Assembly (NCBI GenBank): GCA_947448025.1
Contig: CANFLV010000019.1
Location: forward strand, 1-64,000
Source of the DNA: Oxalobacteraceae bacterium
Lineage (GTDB): Bacteria > Pseudomonadota > Gammaproteobacteria > Burkholderiales > Burkholderiaceae_D
DNA: 64,000 bases
Direction of reading: 5' to 3'
Shown: positions 45,451 through 54,061 of the stretch, in pieces
Layout of the letters: every line of letters starts with the position of its first letter
Numbering within the stretch: the first letter of the stretch is position 1
Made by a program: the position numbers and the translations under genes
Notes under the pieces: model-generated
The model's input: the letters and a program-made list of their open reading frames with translations, nothing else
Told to the model about the DNA's origin: nothing
The model's database searches: none

Positions 45451-47418
45451 TCAAATTTCGACTTGCGTCCCCAACTCAATTACCCGCCCGGTCGGCACAC
45501 GGAAGTAATCTGCAGCATCGCGCGCATTGCGTGACATCGTCGCAAACAAGGCTTCGCGCCACATCGCCATACCACCGCCGACCGTTGAAATGACCGTCTG
45601 CCGCGTAATGAAAAACGACGTCTCCATCATGTTGAAGTCCAGGCCCGACTCATGGCACAGTTCCAGCGCTACCGGAATGTCGCGTTCATCCTTGAAGCCG
45701 TAATTGATGTAGACCTGATAACACGCATTACCCAGCGCTTGTACCGTGATCCTTTCGTGAGGCGCGACATAAGGAATGTCCGCATTGTGTACGGTCAGGA
45801 AAATGATCCGTTCATGCAGAATTTTGTTATGTAAGAGGTTATGCAGCAGGGCATGCGGCACGCCATCGCCCTCAGGACGAAAGAAAATTCCGGTGCCTTC
45901 GACGCGATGTGGTGGCGCCAGAAACAAGGACTCCAGGAACTCTTCGAGCGGTATCGAATGCTTCTTCAGATTGATGAACAACAGCGCCCGACCCGAATAC
46001 CAGGTCAGCAGGATCGTCACGATCACCGCCCCGAGCACCAGCGGGAACCAGCCGCCGTGCAGGATTTTGGTCGCATTCGCGGCGAACAGTGTCGCATCGA
46101 TCACGAAGAAAAAGCCGGTCGCAAGACAGCACAGCAGCAAATTGAATTTCCAGCGATAGCGCACCACGAAGAAAGTCAGGATCGTCGTCATCAGCATCGT
46201 CGTCGTGACCGCAATGCCATAGGCCGAGGCGAGGTTGGAAGAGGAGCCAAAGCCGAGTACTGCCAACACCACGACCGCCATTTGCAGCCAGTTTACGAGT
46301 GGGATGTAGATCTGGCCGATTTCACGGTCCGAGGTATAGACCACTTTCATGCGCGGCAAAAATCCCAGCGAGATGGCCTGATGCGTCATTGAGAAGGTCC
46401 CGGATATCGTCGCCTGCGAGGCGATCACGGTCGCCATGGTCGACAGTAGCACGAGTGGATACACGCTCCATGCGCCGAGCTGCTGATAAAACGGGTTCGA
46501 CAAGGCGTCAGGGTTGTTCAGCAAGAGCGCGCCTTGCCCGAGGTAATTCAATGCCAGCGCCGGAAAAGTTACAGCAAACCAGGCCAGCCGTACCGGCTTC
46601 TTACCGAAATGGCCCATGTCTGCATACAAGGCTTCGGCACCGGTGAAGGCCAGCACGACCGCACCCAGTGACATGAAGGCGACCCAGCCATTGTCAAACA
46701 GGAAGCGCAGCGCGTGATAGGGATTCAAGGCTGCCAGCACCGCTGGATTGTCAGCAATATTGAGTACGCCCATGACTGCCAGCGCGAGGAACCACAAGAA
46801 CATGATCGGTCCGAACCATTTGCCGATGCCCGTCGTGCCCATGCTCTGGAACGCATACAGGATAAACAGGACCAGTACCGTGAGTGGCAAGACATAAGGT
46901 TTGAAGGCCGGCGTGGCGACTTCGAGTCCTTCGATGGCTGACAGCACCGAAATGGCCGGCGTGATGACGGAATCGCCAAAGAACATTGAGGCACCCACGA
47001 GTCCGACCAGGATCAAGGGGTAATACCAGCGTGATTGCTTCGTCACTGATTCGAGCGCCAGGGCCAGCAGACTCATGATGCCGCCTTCGCCACGGTTATC
47101 GGCGCGCAGCATAAGCGTCACATATTTGAGGGAGACGATCAGGACCAGTCCCCAGATGATAAGCGAGACCACGCCGAGCAAATTATCATGCGTGAGCGCG
47201 AGGCCATGTCCCGGCGCAAAGACTTCTTTCATCGCGTACAAGGGACTGGTGCCGATGTCACCGTAGACTATGCCGATGGCGCCTAGCGTCAGGCTGGCGA
47301 GCGTGCTTTTATTTGTGGTATCGGAAGTCAATGCGCACCCGTTGTTGGGAGAGGATGAGAAACAGTAGCTGTCATCAGGGTCAGTAAAGTCGGACTGCAA
47401 ATTCAAGCAATACGTCAT
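45451..47418 (-). CDS. kup: Low-affinity potassium uptake protein
   Basis: This KUP/HAK family potassium-proton symporter is 655 residues as read from ATG 47418. The core starts STLASLTLGAIGIVYGDIGTSPLYAMKEVF, the family signature, and continues with about twelve helices and a cytoplasmic C-terminal part (about 500-655) ending in the conserved GRVIELGTQVEI. The first 35 residues (MTYCLNLQSDFTDPDDSYCF and on) are unlike the short polar leader of other Kup proteins. A TTG about 29 codons in could be the true start, but no ribosome site clearly decides it. Divergent from the YceI gene. Confidence 0.93.
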   Translation of the reverse strand: MTYCLNLQSDFTDPDDSYCFSSSPNNGCALTSDTTNKSTLASLTLGAIGIVYGDIGTSPLYAMKEVFAPGHGLALTHDNLLGVVSLIIWGLVLIVSLKYVTLMLRADNRGEGGIMSLLALALESVTKQSRWYYPLILVGLVGASMFFGDSVITPAISVLSAIEGLEVATPAFKPYVLPLTVLVLFILYAFQSMGTTGIGKWFGPIMFLWFLALAVMGVLNIADNPAVLAALNPYHALRFLFDNGWVAFMSLGAVVLAFTGAEALYADMGHFGKKPVRLAWFAVTFPALALNYLGQGALLLNNPDALSNPFYQQLGAWSVYPLVLLSTMATVIASQATISGTFSMTHQAISLGFLPRMKVVYTSDREIGQIYIPLVNWLQMAVVVLAVLGFGSSSNLASAYGIAVTTTMLMTTILTFFVVRYRWKFNLLLCCLATGFFFVIDATLFAANATKILHGGWFPLVLGAVIVTILLTWYSGRALLFINLKKHSIPLEEFLESLFLAPPHRVEGTGIFFRPEGDGVPHALLHNLLHNKILHERIIFLTVHNADIPYVAPHERITVQALGNACYQVYINYGFKDERDIPVALELCHESGLDFNMMETSFFITRQTVISTVGGGMAMWREALFATMSRNARDAADYFRVPTGRVIELGTQVEI

Positions 47419-47537
47419 GCCTATGTCGGCGCATCAATTTTGTTCATCATTTTGCAGTGCGACAAAATCAATACCGAGCGATTGTGCCACAATCACCGCT
47501 CACGTCGCTAGCGGGGTGAACATCGAGGAGAATCGCG

Positions 47538-48251
47538 TTGCAAAAAACCTGCATGAAATCCTGCCGTCTTTACAGCGCGCTCATTTGCCTGCTAGGCATC
47601 GTTGCCTGTACGCCGCCTAGCCTCGCGCCGCGCATGCCGCCGCCGGCAATGCAAATGGCAGCGCCTGCGGATTTTCCTTCTGCATGGTACGACGCAGCCG
47701 CTGCGCGTGGCGAGGCGCTGCTGCGGATTGATGCTGTCAGGTCGCTCGTCGAGATCGAGGTGCGGCGCGGCGGCAGCATGGCGCGCTTTGGCCATGACCA
47801 TATCGTCGCCAGCCGCAATGTGCAAGGTCTGGTCGCGCCGAAAGCAGGGCGGGCAGACCTGTTTGTCGCGCTGGATGAACTCACTGTTGACGAGCCCGAT
47901 TTGCGCCTGGCAGCAGGACTGACGACAGAACCATCAGCGGAAGCGATTGCCGGAACGCGCCGCAATATGCTCGACCGGGTGCTGGAGAGTCAGCGATTTC
48001 CGCATGCGCTGATCAGCGTGCAGCAGCTGAATGCAGGAAGCTTGCACGTCGAACTGAACCTGCATGGTGTGCGACGCGGCTGGGATATTCCCGCACGAAT
48101 CGACAATGGCGCAGAAGGCATGCAGGTCAGCGGCCAGCTGCAATTTCTGCAAAGCGAGTTTGGCATAACGCCGTTTTCTGTCCTTGGCGGCGCCTTGCAG
48201 GTGCAGGATGCGCTAAGCCTGCGCTTTAAGGTGCATGCCGTAAAATTTTAG
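47538..48251 (+). CDS. YceI-domain lipoprotein
   Basis: The 237-residue protein has a lipoprotein signal (hydrophobic YSALICLLGIVAC with lipobox Cys near residue 24) followed by a YceI-like lipocalin-type domain. That domain shows SLVEIEVRRGGSMARFGHDHIVASRNVQG, then RRNMLDRVLESQRFPHALISVQQL and SEFGITPFSVLGGALQVQD. YceI proteins bind isoprenoids or amphiphiles in the periplasm; substrate here is unknown. The start is taken as TTG at 47538 since GAGGAG stands seven bases before it; the next ATG (47553) is too far from that site. Its end overlaps the opposite-strand gene by four bases. Confidence 0.8.
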   Translation: MQKTCMKSCRLYSALICLLGIVACTPPSLAPRMPPPAMQMAAPADFPSAWYDAAAARGEALLRIDAVRSLVEIEVRRGGSMARFGHDHIVASRNVQGLVAPKAGRADLFVALDELTVDEPDLRLAAGLTTEPSAEAIAGTRRNMLDRVLESQRFPHALISVQQLNAGSLHVELNLHGVRRGWDIPARIDNGAEGMQVSGQLQFLQSEFGITPFSVLGGALQVQDALSLRFKVHAVKF

Positions 48252-50089
48252 TGCAGACTGTAATGCAGATTGATCTTCTCCCAGTCCCAGCTTGAACCCA
48301 GTTTCGATGTCTTCCTGCCATGTTTGATGGCGGCATTGATTTTCTTGACTTCATCGGCGCACATGGTCCTGACGATGCTGGGCGTGATCACTTTGCCGTT
48401 CACCTTGCCGCCGATGACCATCACAAAGGGATTGACGTCGCGCAGATACCATTTGCAAAACATCACCAGAGCCTTCCTGTTATTGGCGCTCTGCTTCCAG
48501 TTCAGGCGATTTTGCGCTTCCGACTCGCTGTGATGCGCCGCTTTCATGAGGATGCCCCAAGTGCTGGCATCAGCAAAAAAATCCACGATCTTCTCCGCCA
48601 GCGGCAAGGCGCGGCAGGCATTGTCATCTTTGTAAAGCAGCGTGATGTACTGACTGTACAAAGTCATTTCCACCATCCTTTGTAATTCAGCAGGGGAGAT
48701 GCGGTGCGTTTTTGGACAGAATATTTTTTCCATCGCGGCGATCTGTTCTTTTTTGTAGTTTGTGATTTTCTCTATGACGAATTGTTTGACTAGTTCGCGT
48801 TCGGACTTTCCAGCCGCATCCTTGGTGTCGGTATGGCTGAAGCGGCCCTTGATCTCACCGTAGCGCTCCTTGACCGCAGAATCGCGCATTGCTTCAAATT
48901 TTTGCACCACGCTGCTCGAATCGCCAAAGTATTCATTGCACGTTAAGGTCAGTAGATCCTTCAGGCATTTGAGCTGCGCATCGCAGGCGATATGCAGACC
49001 TTGCCGCCAGTCGCTGACATTGTCGATGCTCGCCAGCTTGGGTCCTACGCGTGACAGTTCCTGATATTTGTCGTCGAGTTTATCTTTAAGATTGCTGATG
49101 AAGCCTGAACTGGTGCCTACCAACAAAGGCACACTGCTGCGCGGATCGATTCCTTCATCCGCCTTGAACACCCCCATGGCTTTTTCACCGATGTTGCCGA
49201 CTAGCGAGACCGGGAAGGGGCCATGTTTCAGTGCCCCGAACATCATCGTCAGGATGTTGAGCTTGTCTGTAATGTCCTTCTGATTTTCCTTGACATTGAT
49301 TTCAAAGTTTTTATAGGCGTCGCCGATGGCCGCTTCCATAGTGATAAAGTTGAACATCAACCAATCTTTATGGTTCGTAAAAACATCTTTGACTTCGCCT
49401 AGTGCGGTCGTCCAGCTGCCTATCAATACGGCTGTATTATTTTGTACGAAATCGGCCACCCTCTCGCCACGCGCAGCGCCCCCAGTCGTGAGCGCCTCGA
49501 CGGCGATATTCATTTTGTGATCCTTGATTTTCTCCTTGTGTACCGCCTTGGCGATACCCCAATGTTGTCGCGCCTTGACCCGCTCCAGCGCATCAAAATC
49601 GCGCGAAACGGGTAACGGCGGCGTGCTGATGACTGCCATGTCGATGGTGATTGCTTGCGGCTTCGTGTCGGGAATGACAGGCATCACCCCCTTGGCATCA
49701 GCACCGCTGTGACAGATGGTGTTTGCATTTTCGAGGGCGAGCTCGACTTCTCTTTTTATTTTGGCTTGAATCGCGTTCAGATCGGCGGCGGATTTGAGGA
49801 TGCTTTCCCGCTCTTTGCCATTGAGTTGGTAGGCAATTTTCCGCGGACGATAATACGCGCTCAAGCCGAGCGCCAGATTCATCACCCGGGCCAAATTGCG
49901 GCGCTTATCGTCTCGATTGTCCAAGAGGCCAAACTTATCGCCGGTCTGGACGATAGCTAGCTGCTGCTGGACGGACATTCTGGAAAGGAAATCCTGAAGT
50001 GCGTCCCGGTCCGGTTTCGTAACCTGGACAGCATCTAATCCTGATTCAATGTTTCCCCAATATTTGGCAACACTAGGATCTAATGGCAT
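48248..50089 (-). CDS. Uncharacterised 613-residue protein
   Basis: I do not recognise this protein. It starts MPLDPSVAKYWGNIESGLDAV and is mostly soluble and helical, with no signal peptide. One hydrophobic stretch near residues 285-310 (NILTMMFGALKHGPFPVSLVGNIG) is too polar for a sure membrane helix. It is rich in Lys and Asp and ends with a basic tail (KHGRKTSKLGSSWDWEKINLHYSLH). By eye its codon use is more AT-rich and less regular than neighbouring genes, which hints at transfer. Size and isolation recall cytoplasmic or injected effector-like proteins, but there is no marker domain to prove it. Confidence 0.6.
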   Translation of the reverse strand: MPLDPSVAKYWGNIESGLDAVQVTKPDRDALQDFLSRMSVQQQLAIVQTGDKFGLLDNRDDKRRNLARVMNLALGLSAYYRPRKIAYQLNGKERESILKSAADLNAIQAKIKREVELALENANTICHSGADAKGVMPVIPDTKPQAITIDMAVISTPPLPVSRDFDALERVKARQHWGIAKAVHKEKIKDHKMNIAVEALTTGGAARGERVADFVQNNTAVLIGSWTTALGEVKDVFTNHKDWLMFNFITMEAAIGDAYKNFEINVKENQKDITDKLNILTMMFGALKHGPFPVSLVGNIGEKAMGVFKADEGIDPRSSVPLLVGTSSGFISNLKDKLDDKYQELSRVGPKLASIDNVSDWRQGLHIACDAQLKCLKDLLTLTCNEYFGDSSSVVQKFEAMRDSAVKERYGEIKGRFSHTDTKDAAGKSERELVKQFVIEKITNYKKEQIAAMEKIFCPKTHRISPAELQRMVEMTLYSQYITLLYKDDNACRALPLAEKIVDFFADASTWGILMKAAHHSESEAQNRLNWKQSANNRKALVMFCKWYLRDVNPFVMVIGGKVNGKVITPSIVRTMCADEVKKINAAIKHGRKTSKLGSSWDWEKINLHYSLH

Positions 50090-50236
50090 GGCGTTCTACT
50101 CCCTTGTCGAGGTAAAAGTATCCGTTCTGCGATCATTACTGGCTGTCATTGATCGTAACGGAGCTTGCCGCCTTGCTGAGTCGAGTGTTGCGTTTAGGGA
50201 AAGAAATGCCTGAAATTGTCCCTGTTGTGTGTCAAG

Positions 50237-52399
50237 TCAAAATTTCATTTCCAAGGCCGCGCGCAGCAAGGCTGTGGCCGGATACACCGAGGTATTGCGC
50301 AGGCTGCCGCTGGCATCGGCATAGTTTTCGATGAAGGTATATTCCTGCGCGAGCAGGTTCACGGCCGAGACGCGCAGCTGCGTTTTCGGATCGAATTTCC
50401 ATAAGCCATACAGCTCCAATTCGCGCTTGATCGTGGCGTAGGTGGACTGGTTCTGCGACACACGGATCGGCCCGCCGCTTTTGTAGGTGAAGCTGCCGCC
50501 GAGGTTGAATTGCGCATCCATGCGGTAATCGAGGCCGAGATTGGCGCTTAAGGGTGTTTGCTCTGCGAGTCGGTTATCGGGGCCTGGCACCTGTTCGACG
50601 CTGGACCAGTTACGCGTGAGATTGGCGCGCAGGTCGATGGCCGGCGCGGCCGGGTAAAACAATTGCAGCGGAAACTTCGCTTCGAGTTCGACGCCGCGCG
50701 TCGTCGCCCGGCCATCATTGACCGGCATGACGATCCAGCGGCTGCCATTGAAGTCGACAGCGTTGCGCGTGAAATCGTCGATGCGGCGCAGGTAGCCGGA
50801 CACGCTCAGCAGCGCACCATCGGCAAAAAAATGCTCATATGCGCCATCCATGCCCCAGGCCAGTTCAGGACGTAATGCCGGATTACCTTGCGTGTCCGGC
50901 GAAGTCGCACTGTTATAAATCGTTGTGTAGCGACGCGGAATCAGACGGTCTGGCGCCGGCGCCTTGTAGGTGCGCGTGAGCGCGAAGCGGATCTGGTCAT
51001 TCTTGCTGTCGGGCAGTTTCCAAAGTGTCTGGAATAGTGGGCTCAAGACGGTCGAACGCTGCCGGATCGCGTCGAAGCCGCTGCCGCTGCTACGCGTCTC
51101 CAACCCTTCCCAGCGTAATCCGCCATAGACTGACCAGCGCGGCGTGACTGTCCATTCATCCTGCGCAAAGAGCGCCAGCCGGCGTAGGTCTGCGACATAA
51201 TGTTCATCACTGTTGACAGGTACATACCCGGGGATCGGGCGGTCGTTCTGGGTGCGGTATTCGCTGCGGCGACTGTCGCCGCCATCCCAGCCGACGGCCA
51301 GCGTGTGATCCTCGATATAGGGTGTGGAGAATTTGCCAGAGAAGCTTACGCCGCTGTCGCTGGAACCGCCCGGCGTGGCGGTATCGAGCGTCATGTTGCC
51401 GGCAGCGTCATAGCCTTGCTGGAAATAGGTATTGTTGCGGCGCGCGCCGTTGATGCCGATTTTGCTGTCGAGTTTGGCGCCGCCGGCGATCTTGTGCACC
51501 CAGTTCAGGTCGCTGCGGGCGAACCAGGATCGGCTGCTCATTTGCGTCGTGTCGCTGGAATAGGCCGGCAGGCTGCCAAGTGTAGCTTGCCAGTCATTGC
51601 TGCCGTCGCGATTGAAATAATTCCAGCTGACAAAAGTTTGCGAACTCAGCGTATCGCCATCGGCGAAGGTCCAGTTTAGCCGTGGCGAAAGATTGCCGTT
51701 GAGCCATTGGCCGATTTCCAGACGCGCGTCGCTGCGGTACAGCGTCGGTCTGCCTGCGGCATCTGCACCTTCATCGGTCTGGCTCGACAAGGTTCGAAAG
51801 CGCCCGCCATTCAGATTGCCGCCCAGCGACCAGGACAGTGGGCCGTCTTTATCAGAAAGTTGGAAATTCGCCGAAGAGGAAAGGAAATTGCCGGCGCCGC
51901 CTGCATTGAGCTTGAGTTCGCGCTGCGCGACCTTGACGCTTTTTTTAAGGATGACGTTGATGGTGCCGGCAATGGCCTGGGTGGAAAATTCAGCAGAGGC
52001 CGAGCGCAGGATTTCGATGCGTTCAATTAAATCCGGCGGCAAGGCATCGATCGCAAAACCAGGCGGTGCCGCTTCGCCATTGAGCAGGATTTGCGTATAG
52101 CCATTGCCGAGGCCGCGCATGCGGATTTCGGTGCCGCCGCGGCTGTTGCCGATGGTGATGCCTGGCTGGCGTTTGAGGACCTCGGCGAGATTGGTATCAC
52201 CGAATTTCAGGAGCTCTTCGGTGCCGATGACGATTTTAGTGGCGGTGTCGTTCTTGCGCGCATCGTATTTTTCGACAGCGCCGGTGACTTCGATGGTCTG
52301 GACGGCTGCGGGCTGGCTGTCTTGTGCGAGTGCGCCGGTACACAGCAGGGCGGCGCTAGCCAAGGCACAGGAGATATTTGCTGCATGGGAATTTTTCAT
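50237..52399 (-). CDS. TonB-dependent outer-membrane receptor
   Basis: The 720-residue receptor has a signal peptide (MKNSHAANISCALASAALLCTGALA), a plug domain (about 40-160) with TNLAEVLKRQPGITIGNSRGGTEIRMRGLGNGYTQILLNGEAAP and IERIEILRSASAEFSTQAIAGTINVILKK, then a 22-strand barrel ending in Phe (LLRAALEMKF), as outer-membrane barrels do. The TonB-box-like stretch is TIEVTGAV. It imports an iron complex, vitamin, peptide or other large ligand; no iron genes are near. ATG 52399 is chosen for its signal peptide and lies 13 bases after the peptidase stop, so the two genes are probably coupled. Confidence 0.92.
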   Translation of the reverse strand: MKNSHAANISCALASAALLCTGALAQDSQPAAVQTIEVTGAVEKYDARKNDTATKIVIGTEELLKFGDTNLAEVLKRQPGITIGNSRGGTEIRMRGLGNGYTQILLNGEAAPPGFAIDALPPDLIERIEILRSASAEFSTQAIAGTINVILKKSVKVAQRELKLNAGGAGNFLSSSANFQLSDKDGPLSWSLGGNLNGGRFRTLSSQTDEGADAAGRPTLYRSDARLEIGQWLNGNLSPRLNWTFADGDTLSSQTFVSWNYFNRDGSNDWQATLGSLPAYSSDTTQMSSRSWFARSDLNWVHKIAGGAKLDSKIGINGARRNNTYFQQGYDAAGNMTLDTATPGGSSDSGVSFSGKFSTPYIEDHTLAVGWDGGDSRRSEYRTQNDRPIPGYVPVNSDEHYVADLRRLALFAQDEWTVTPRWSVYGGLRWEGLETRSSGSGFDAIRQRSTVLSPLFQTLWKLPDSKNDQIRFALTRTYKAPAPDRLIPRRYTTIYNSATSPDTQGNPALRPELAWGMDGAYEHFFADGALLSVSGYLRRIDDFTRNAVDFNGSRWIVMPVNDGRATTRGVELEAKFPLQLFYPAAPAIDLRANLTRNWSSVEQVPGPDNRLAEQTPLSANLGLDYRMDAQFNLGGSFTYKSGGPIRVSQNQSTYATIKRELELYGLWKFDPKTQLRVSAVNLLAQEYTFIENYADASGSLRNTSVYPATALLRAALEMKF

Positions 52400-52412
52400 G
52401 GCGTGGAGGATA

Positions 52413-53486
52413 TCAGACCTGCCAGGCACCGTCCTCATACACAAGTTCATCATCGAGATACACCGCTTCGGTCACGGCGAAAACATCGATGTGGTAACGT
52501 GCATCTTTACGTTTGAATTGCGGTTTGCTGTAGACGCCAAGTTTCGCGCCCAGCGACAGATGGATGCCGCACATGCGCTCATAAGTGCCGATATCGCTGA
52601 CCATGCGCGCGCTGGAAAAGGCGCGATTCATGCCAAAGCCGAATTCGCGCAGCCAGACTTCCCCTTCATCGGTGCGAATTTTAGCGAGTACCTCATCAAA
52701 GGCGGCAGTCGAATCAATGACTTCGCTGACCCGGCCACGCTCAATGATCAGCGTGATCGGCTGCAAAGGTCGATTGACGCGAAAGTTCGTGTCGCCAAAG
52801 ACGAAGATGCGCACGCGGCCATTGACCGCCTCCAGGTCTTGCGCCTCGGTGAAGACTTCGCCGATGGGAAACTGACCACCGACATTGTGCATGTCGCGGT
52901 AATCGCCGACATTGAGTTTGGCCGACTCGAACGGGGAAGAAAAAACCAGCAGCGCGCCATCACCGCTGTCGAGCCGGCCATGGCGCGCGTGGTCGATTCT
53001 CTGTTTCAGCACCAGCCCCGTGCCGCGGAAATATTGCGGGTCGTAGGCCAGCGAGTCCAGATACACCAGCGACTCTGCACCGGGCATGCGCGACAGGTGC
53101 ACATGCTCGATGACTTTCAGGCCGCGTTTGAATAATTCGACGCGAATGCGAAATGCCTCAAGGCGAAAGCTGGTCGACTGGATCAGAATAACGAGATCAT
53201 CTGCCTTTAGCGTAGCGAATGCGGCCAACACGTCTTCCGGACTGACGTCGTCGAAGGCTATGCAGCGTGCCTGTGGCAGGCAATGCTGGTAAGCGGCAAG
53301 CAGGCCCGCTGCCAGTGCGCAGCGGGTATCGGCGACGATCAGGGCAGTTTGGGGTGGCGCGTGTTCAATGGCGATGGCGAGGATGTCCGCCAGTGACTGT
53401 CGTGCTGCCGTAAGCGCTGCCGCAGGCAAGGCAATGCAGTCGTAAATCGGGAGGGCAGGTGCAGCAGGGCTGGCAATGACAGACAT
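52413..53486 (-). CDS. M29-like (aminopeptidase T type) metallopeptidase homologue
   Basis: The 357-residue protein's C-terminal half resembles M29/aminopeptidase T proteins: GEVWLREFGFGMNRAFSSARMVSDIGTYERMCGIHLSLGAKLGVY, then RYHIDVFAVTEAVYLDDELVYEDGAW. The E, H and HxD residues lie where the dinuclear metal site is expected. The first half is an alpha/beta domain with VADTRCALAAGLLAAYQHCLP. Related proteins include ring-cleaving dioxygenases acting on dihydroxypyridine, so peptidase activity is not certain. It is cytoplasmic, with no signal peptide. ATG 53486 is used; a TTG two codons earlier is possible. It is cotranscribed with the TonB receptor, perhaps to process the imported ligand. 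Confidence 0.7.
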   Translation of the reverse strand: MSVIASPAAPALPIYDCIALPAAALTAARQSLADILAIAIEHAPPQTALIVADTRCALAAGLLAAYQHCLPQARCIAFDDVSPEDVLAAFATLKADDLVILIQSTSFRLEAFRIRVELFKRGLKVIEHVHLSRMPGAESLVYLDSLAYDPQYFRGTGLVLKQRIDHARHGRLDSGDGALLVFSSPFESAKLNVGDYRDMHNVGGQFPIGEVFTEAQDLEAVNGRVRIFVFGDTNFRVNRPLQPITLIIERGRVSEVIDSTAAFDEVLAKIRTDEGEVWLREFGFGMNRAFSSARMVSDIGTYERMCGIHLSLGAKLGVYSKPQFKRKDARYHIDVFAVTEAVYLDDELVYEDGAWQV

Positions 53487-53629
53487 GGACAATCTCGAGT
53501 AAGCGGGTTCGGCAGCATTTTATCGCGGCCGGTCTTATCGCGTGGCGAATCTCCTGGTCGAACTTCAGGCGCAAATAAATGTCATCTAAAACACCCTCCG
53601 AATACGGAATCCACGCGTGAGAGCCGCCT

Positions 53630-54061
53630 ATGTCAATTCGCCAGGCGCAATGGCAAGCAATACTGGAAGACGTTTTAGCGCATTACGATCAGGGTAATAG
53701 CAAGGTGCTGGCCTTGGCTGCAGTCGTGAGTTGGGAAAAATTGACCTCGCGCCTGACGCCCTTGCTCGGAGCCGACAGCGTCTATCTGATTTATCGCCGC
53801 AGCCTCGACCTGAACAAGGCGATTTATCCCTGGCTGCCGATGGAGTCGACCAGTACCGTGTTCAAGACGCGCTTCAATGAATTGCGCCTGAGCCTGGAGG
53901 AACAGACTGTCGAAGATATCCTGCATGCGACGTTTGCGCTTCTGTACACCTTCCTCGAGGTCCTGGCGGCCTTGATCGGTGAGCCGCTGACGACGGTATT
54001 TTTGCGCTCGGCCTTCGCCTTGCCAGCCACACCGGGAAGCAGCAAGGAGTATGCCCCATGA
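53630..54061 (+). CDS. Small helical protein of KaiC/GGDEF-EAL cassette, copy 1
   Basis: The 143-residue protein of unknown function is predicted to be all-helical with no signal peptide. It is a clear paralogue of the protein at 57188. Both have an inner part with LxPxxGxDxxxxLYxRxxxLxxxxYPWL and a C-terminal part with LLxxFxxxLAxLIGEPLTxxxLRxxF. The conserved GEPLT and YPWL are the best family markers. Its stop overlaps the KaiC-like ATG by four bases (ATGA), the same as in copy 2, so it is made together with the ATPase and is probably its partner or sensor. It is divergent from the peptidase gene. Confidence 0.75.
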   Translation: MSIRQAQWQAILEDVLAHYDQGNSKVLALAAVVSWEKLTSRLTPLLGADSVYLIYRRSLDLNKAIYPWLPMESTSTVFKTRFNELRLSLEEQTVEDILHATFALLYTFLEVLAALIGEPLTTVFLRSAFALPATPGSSKEYAP

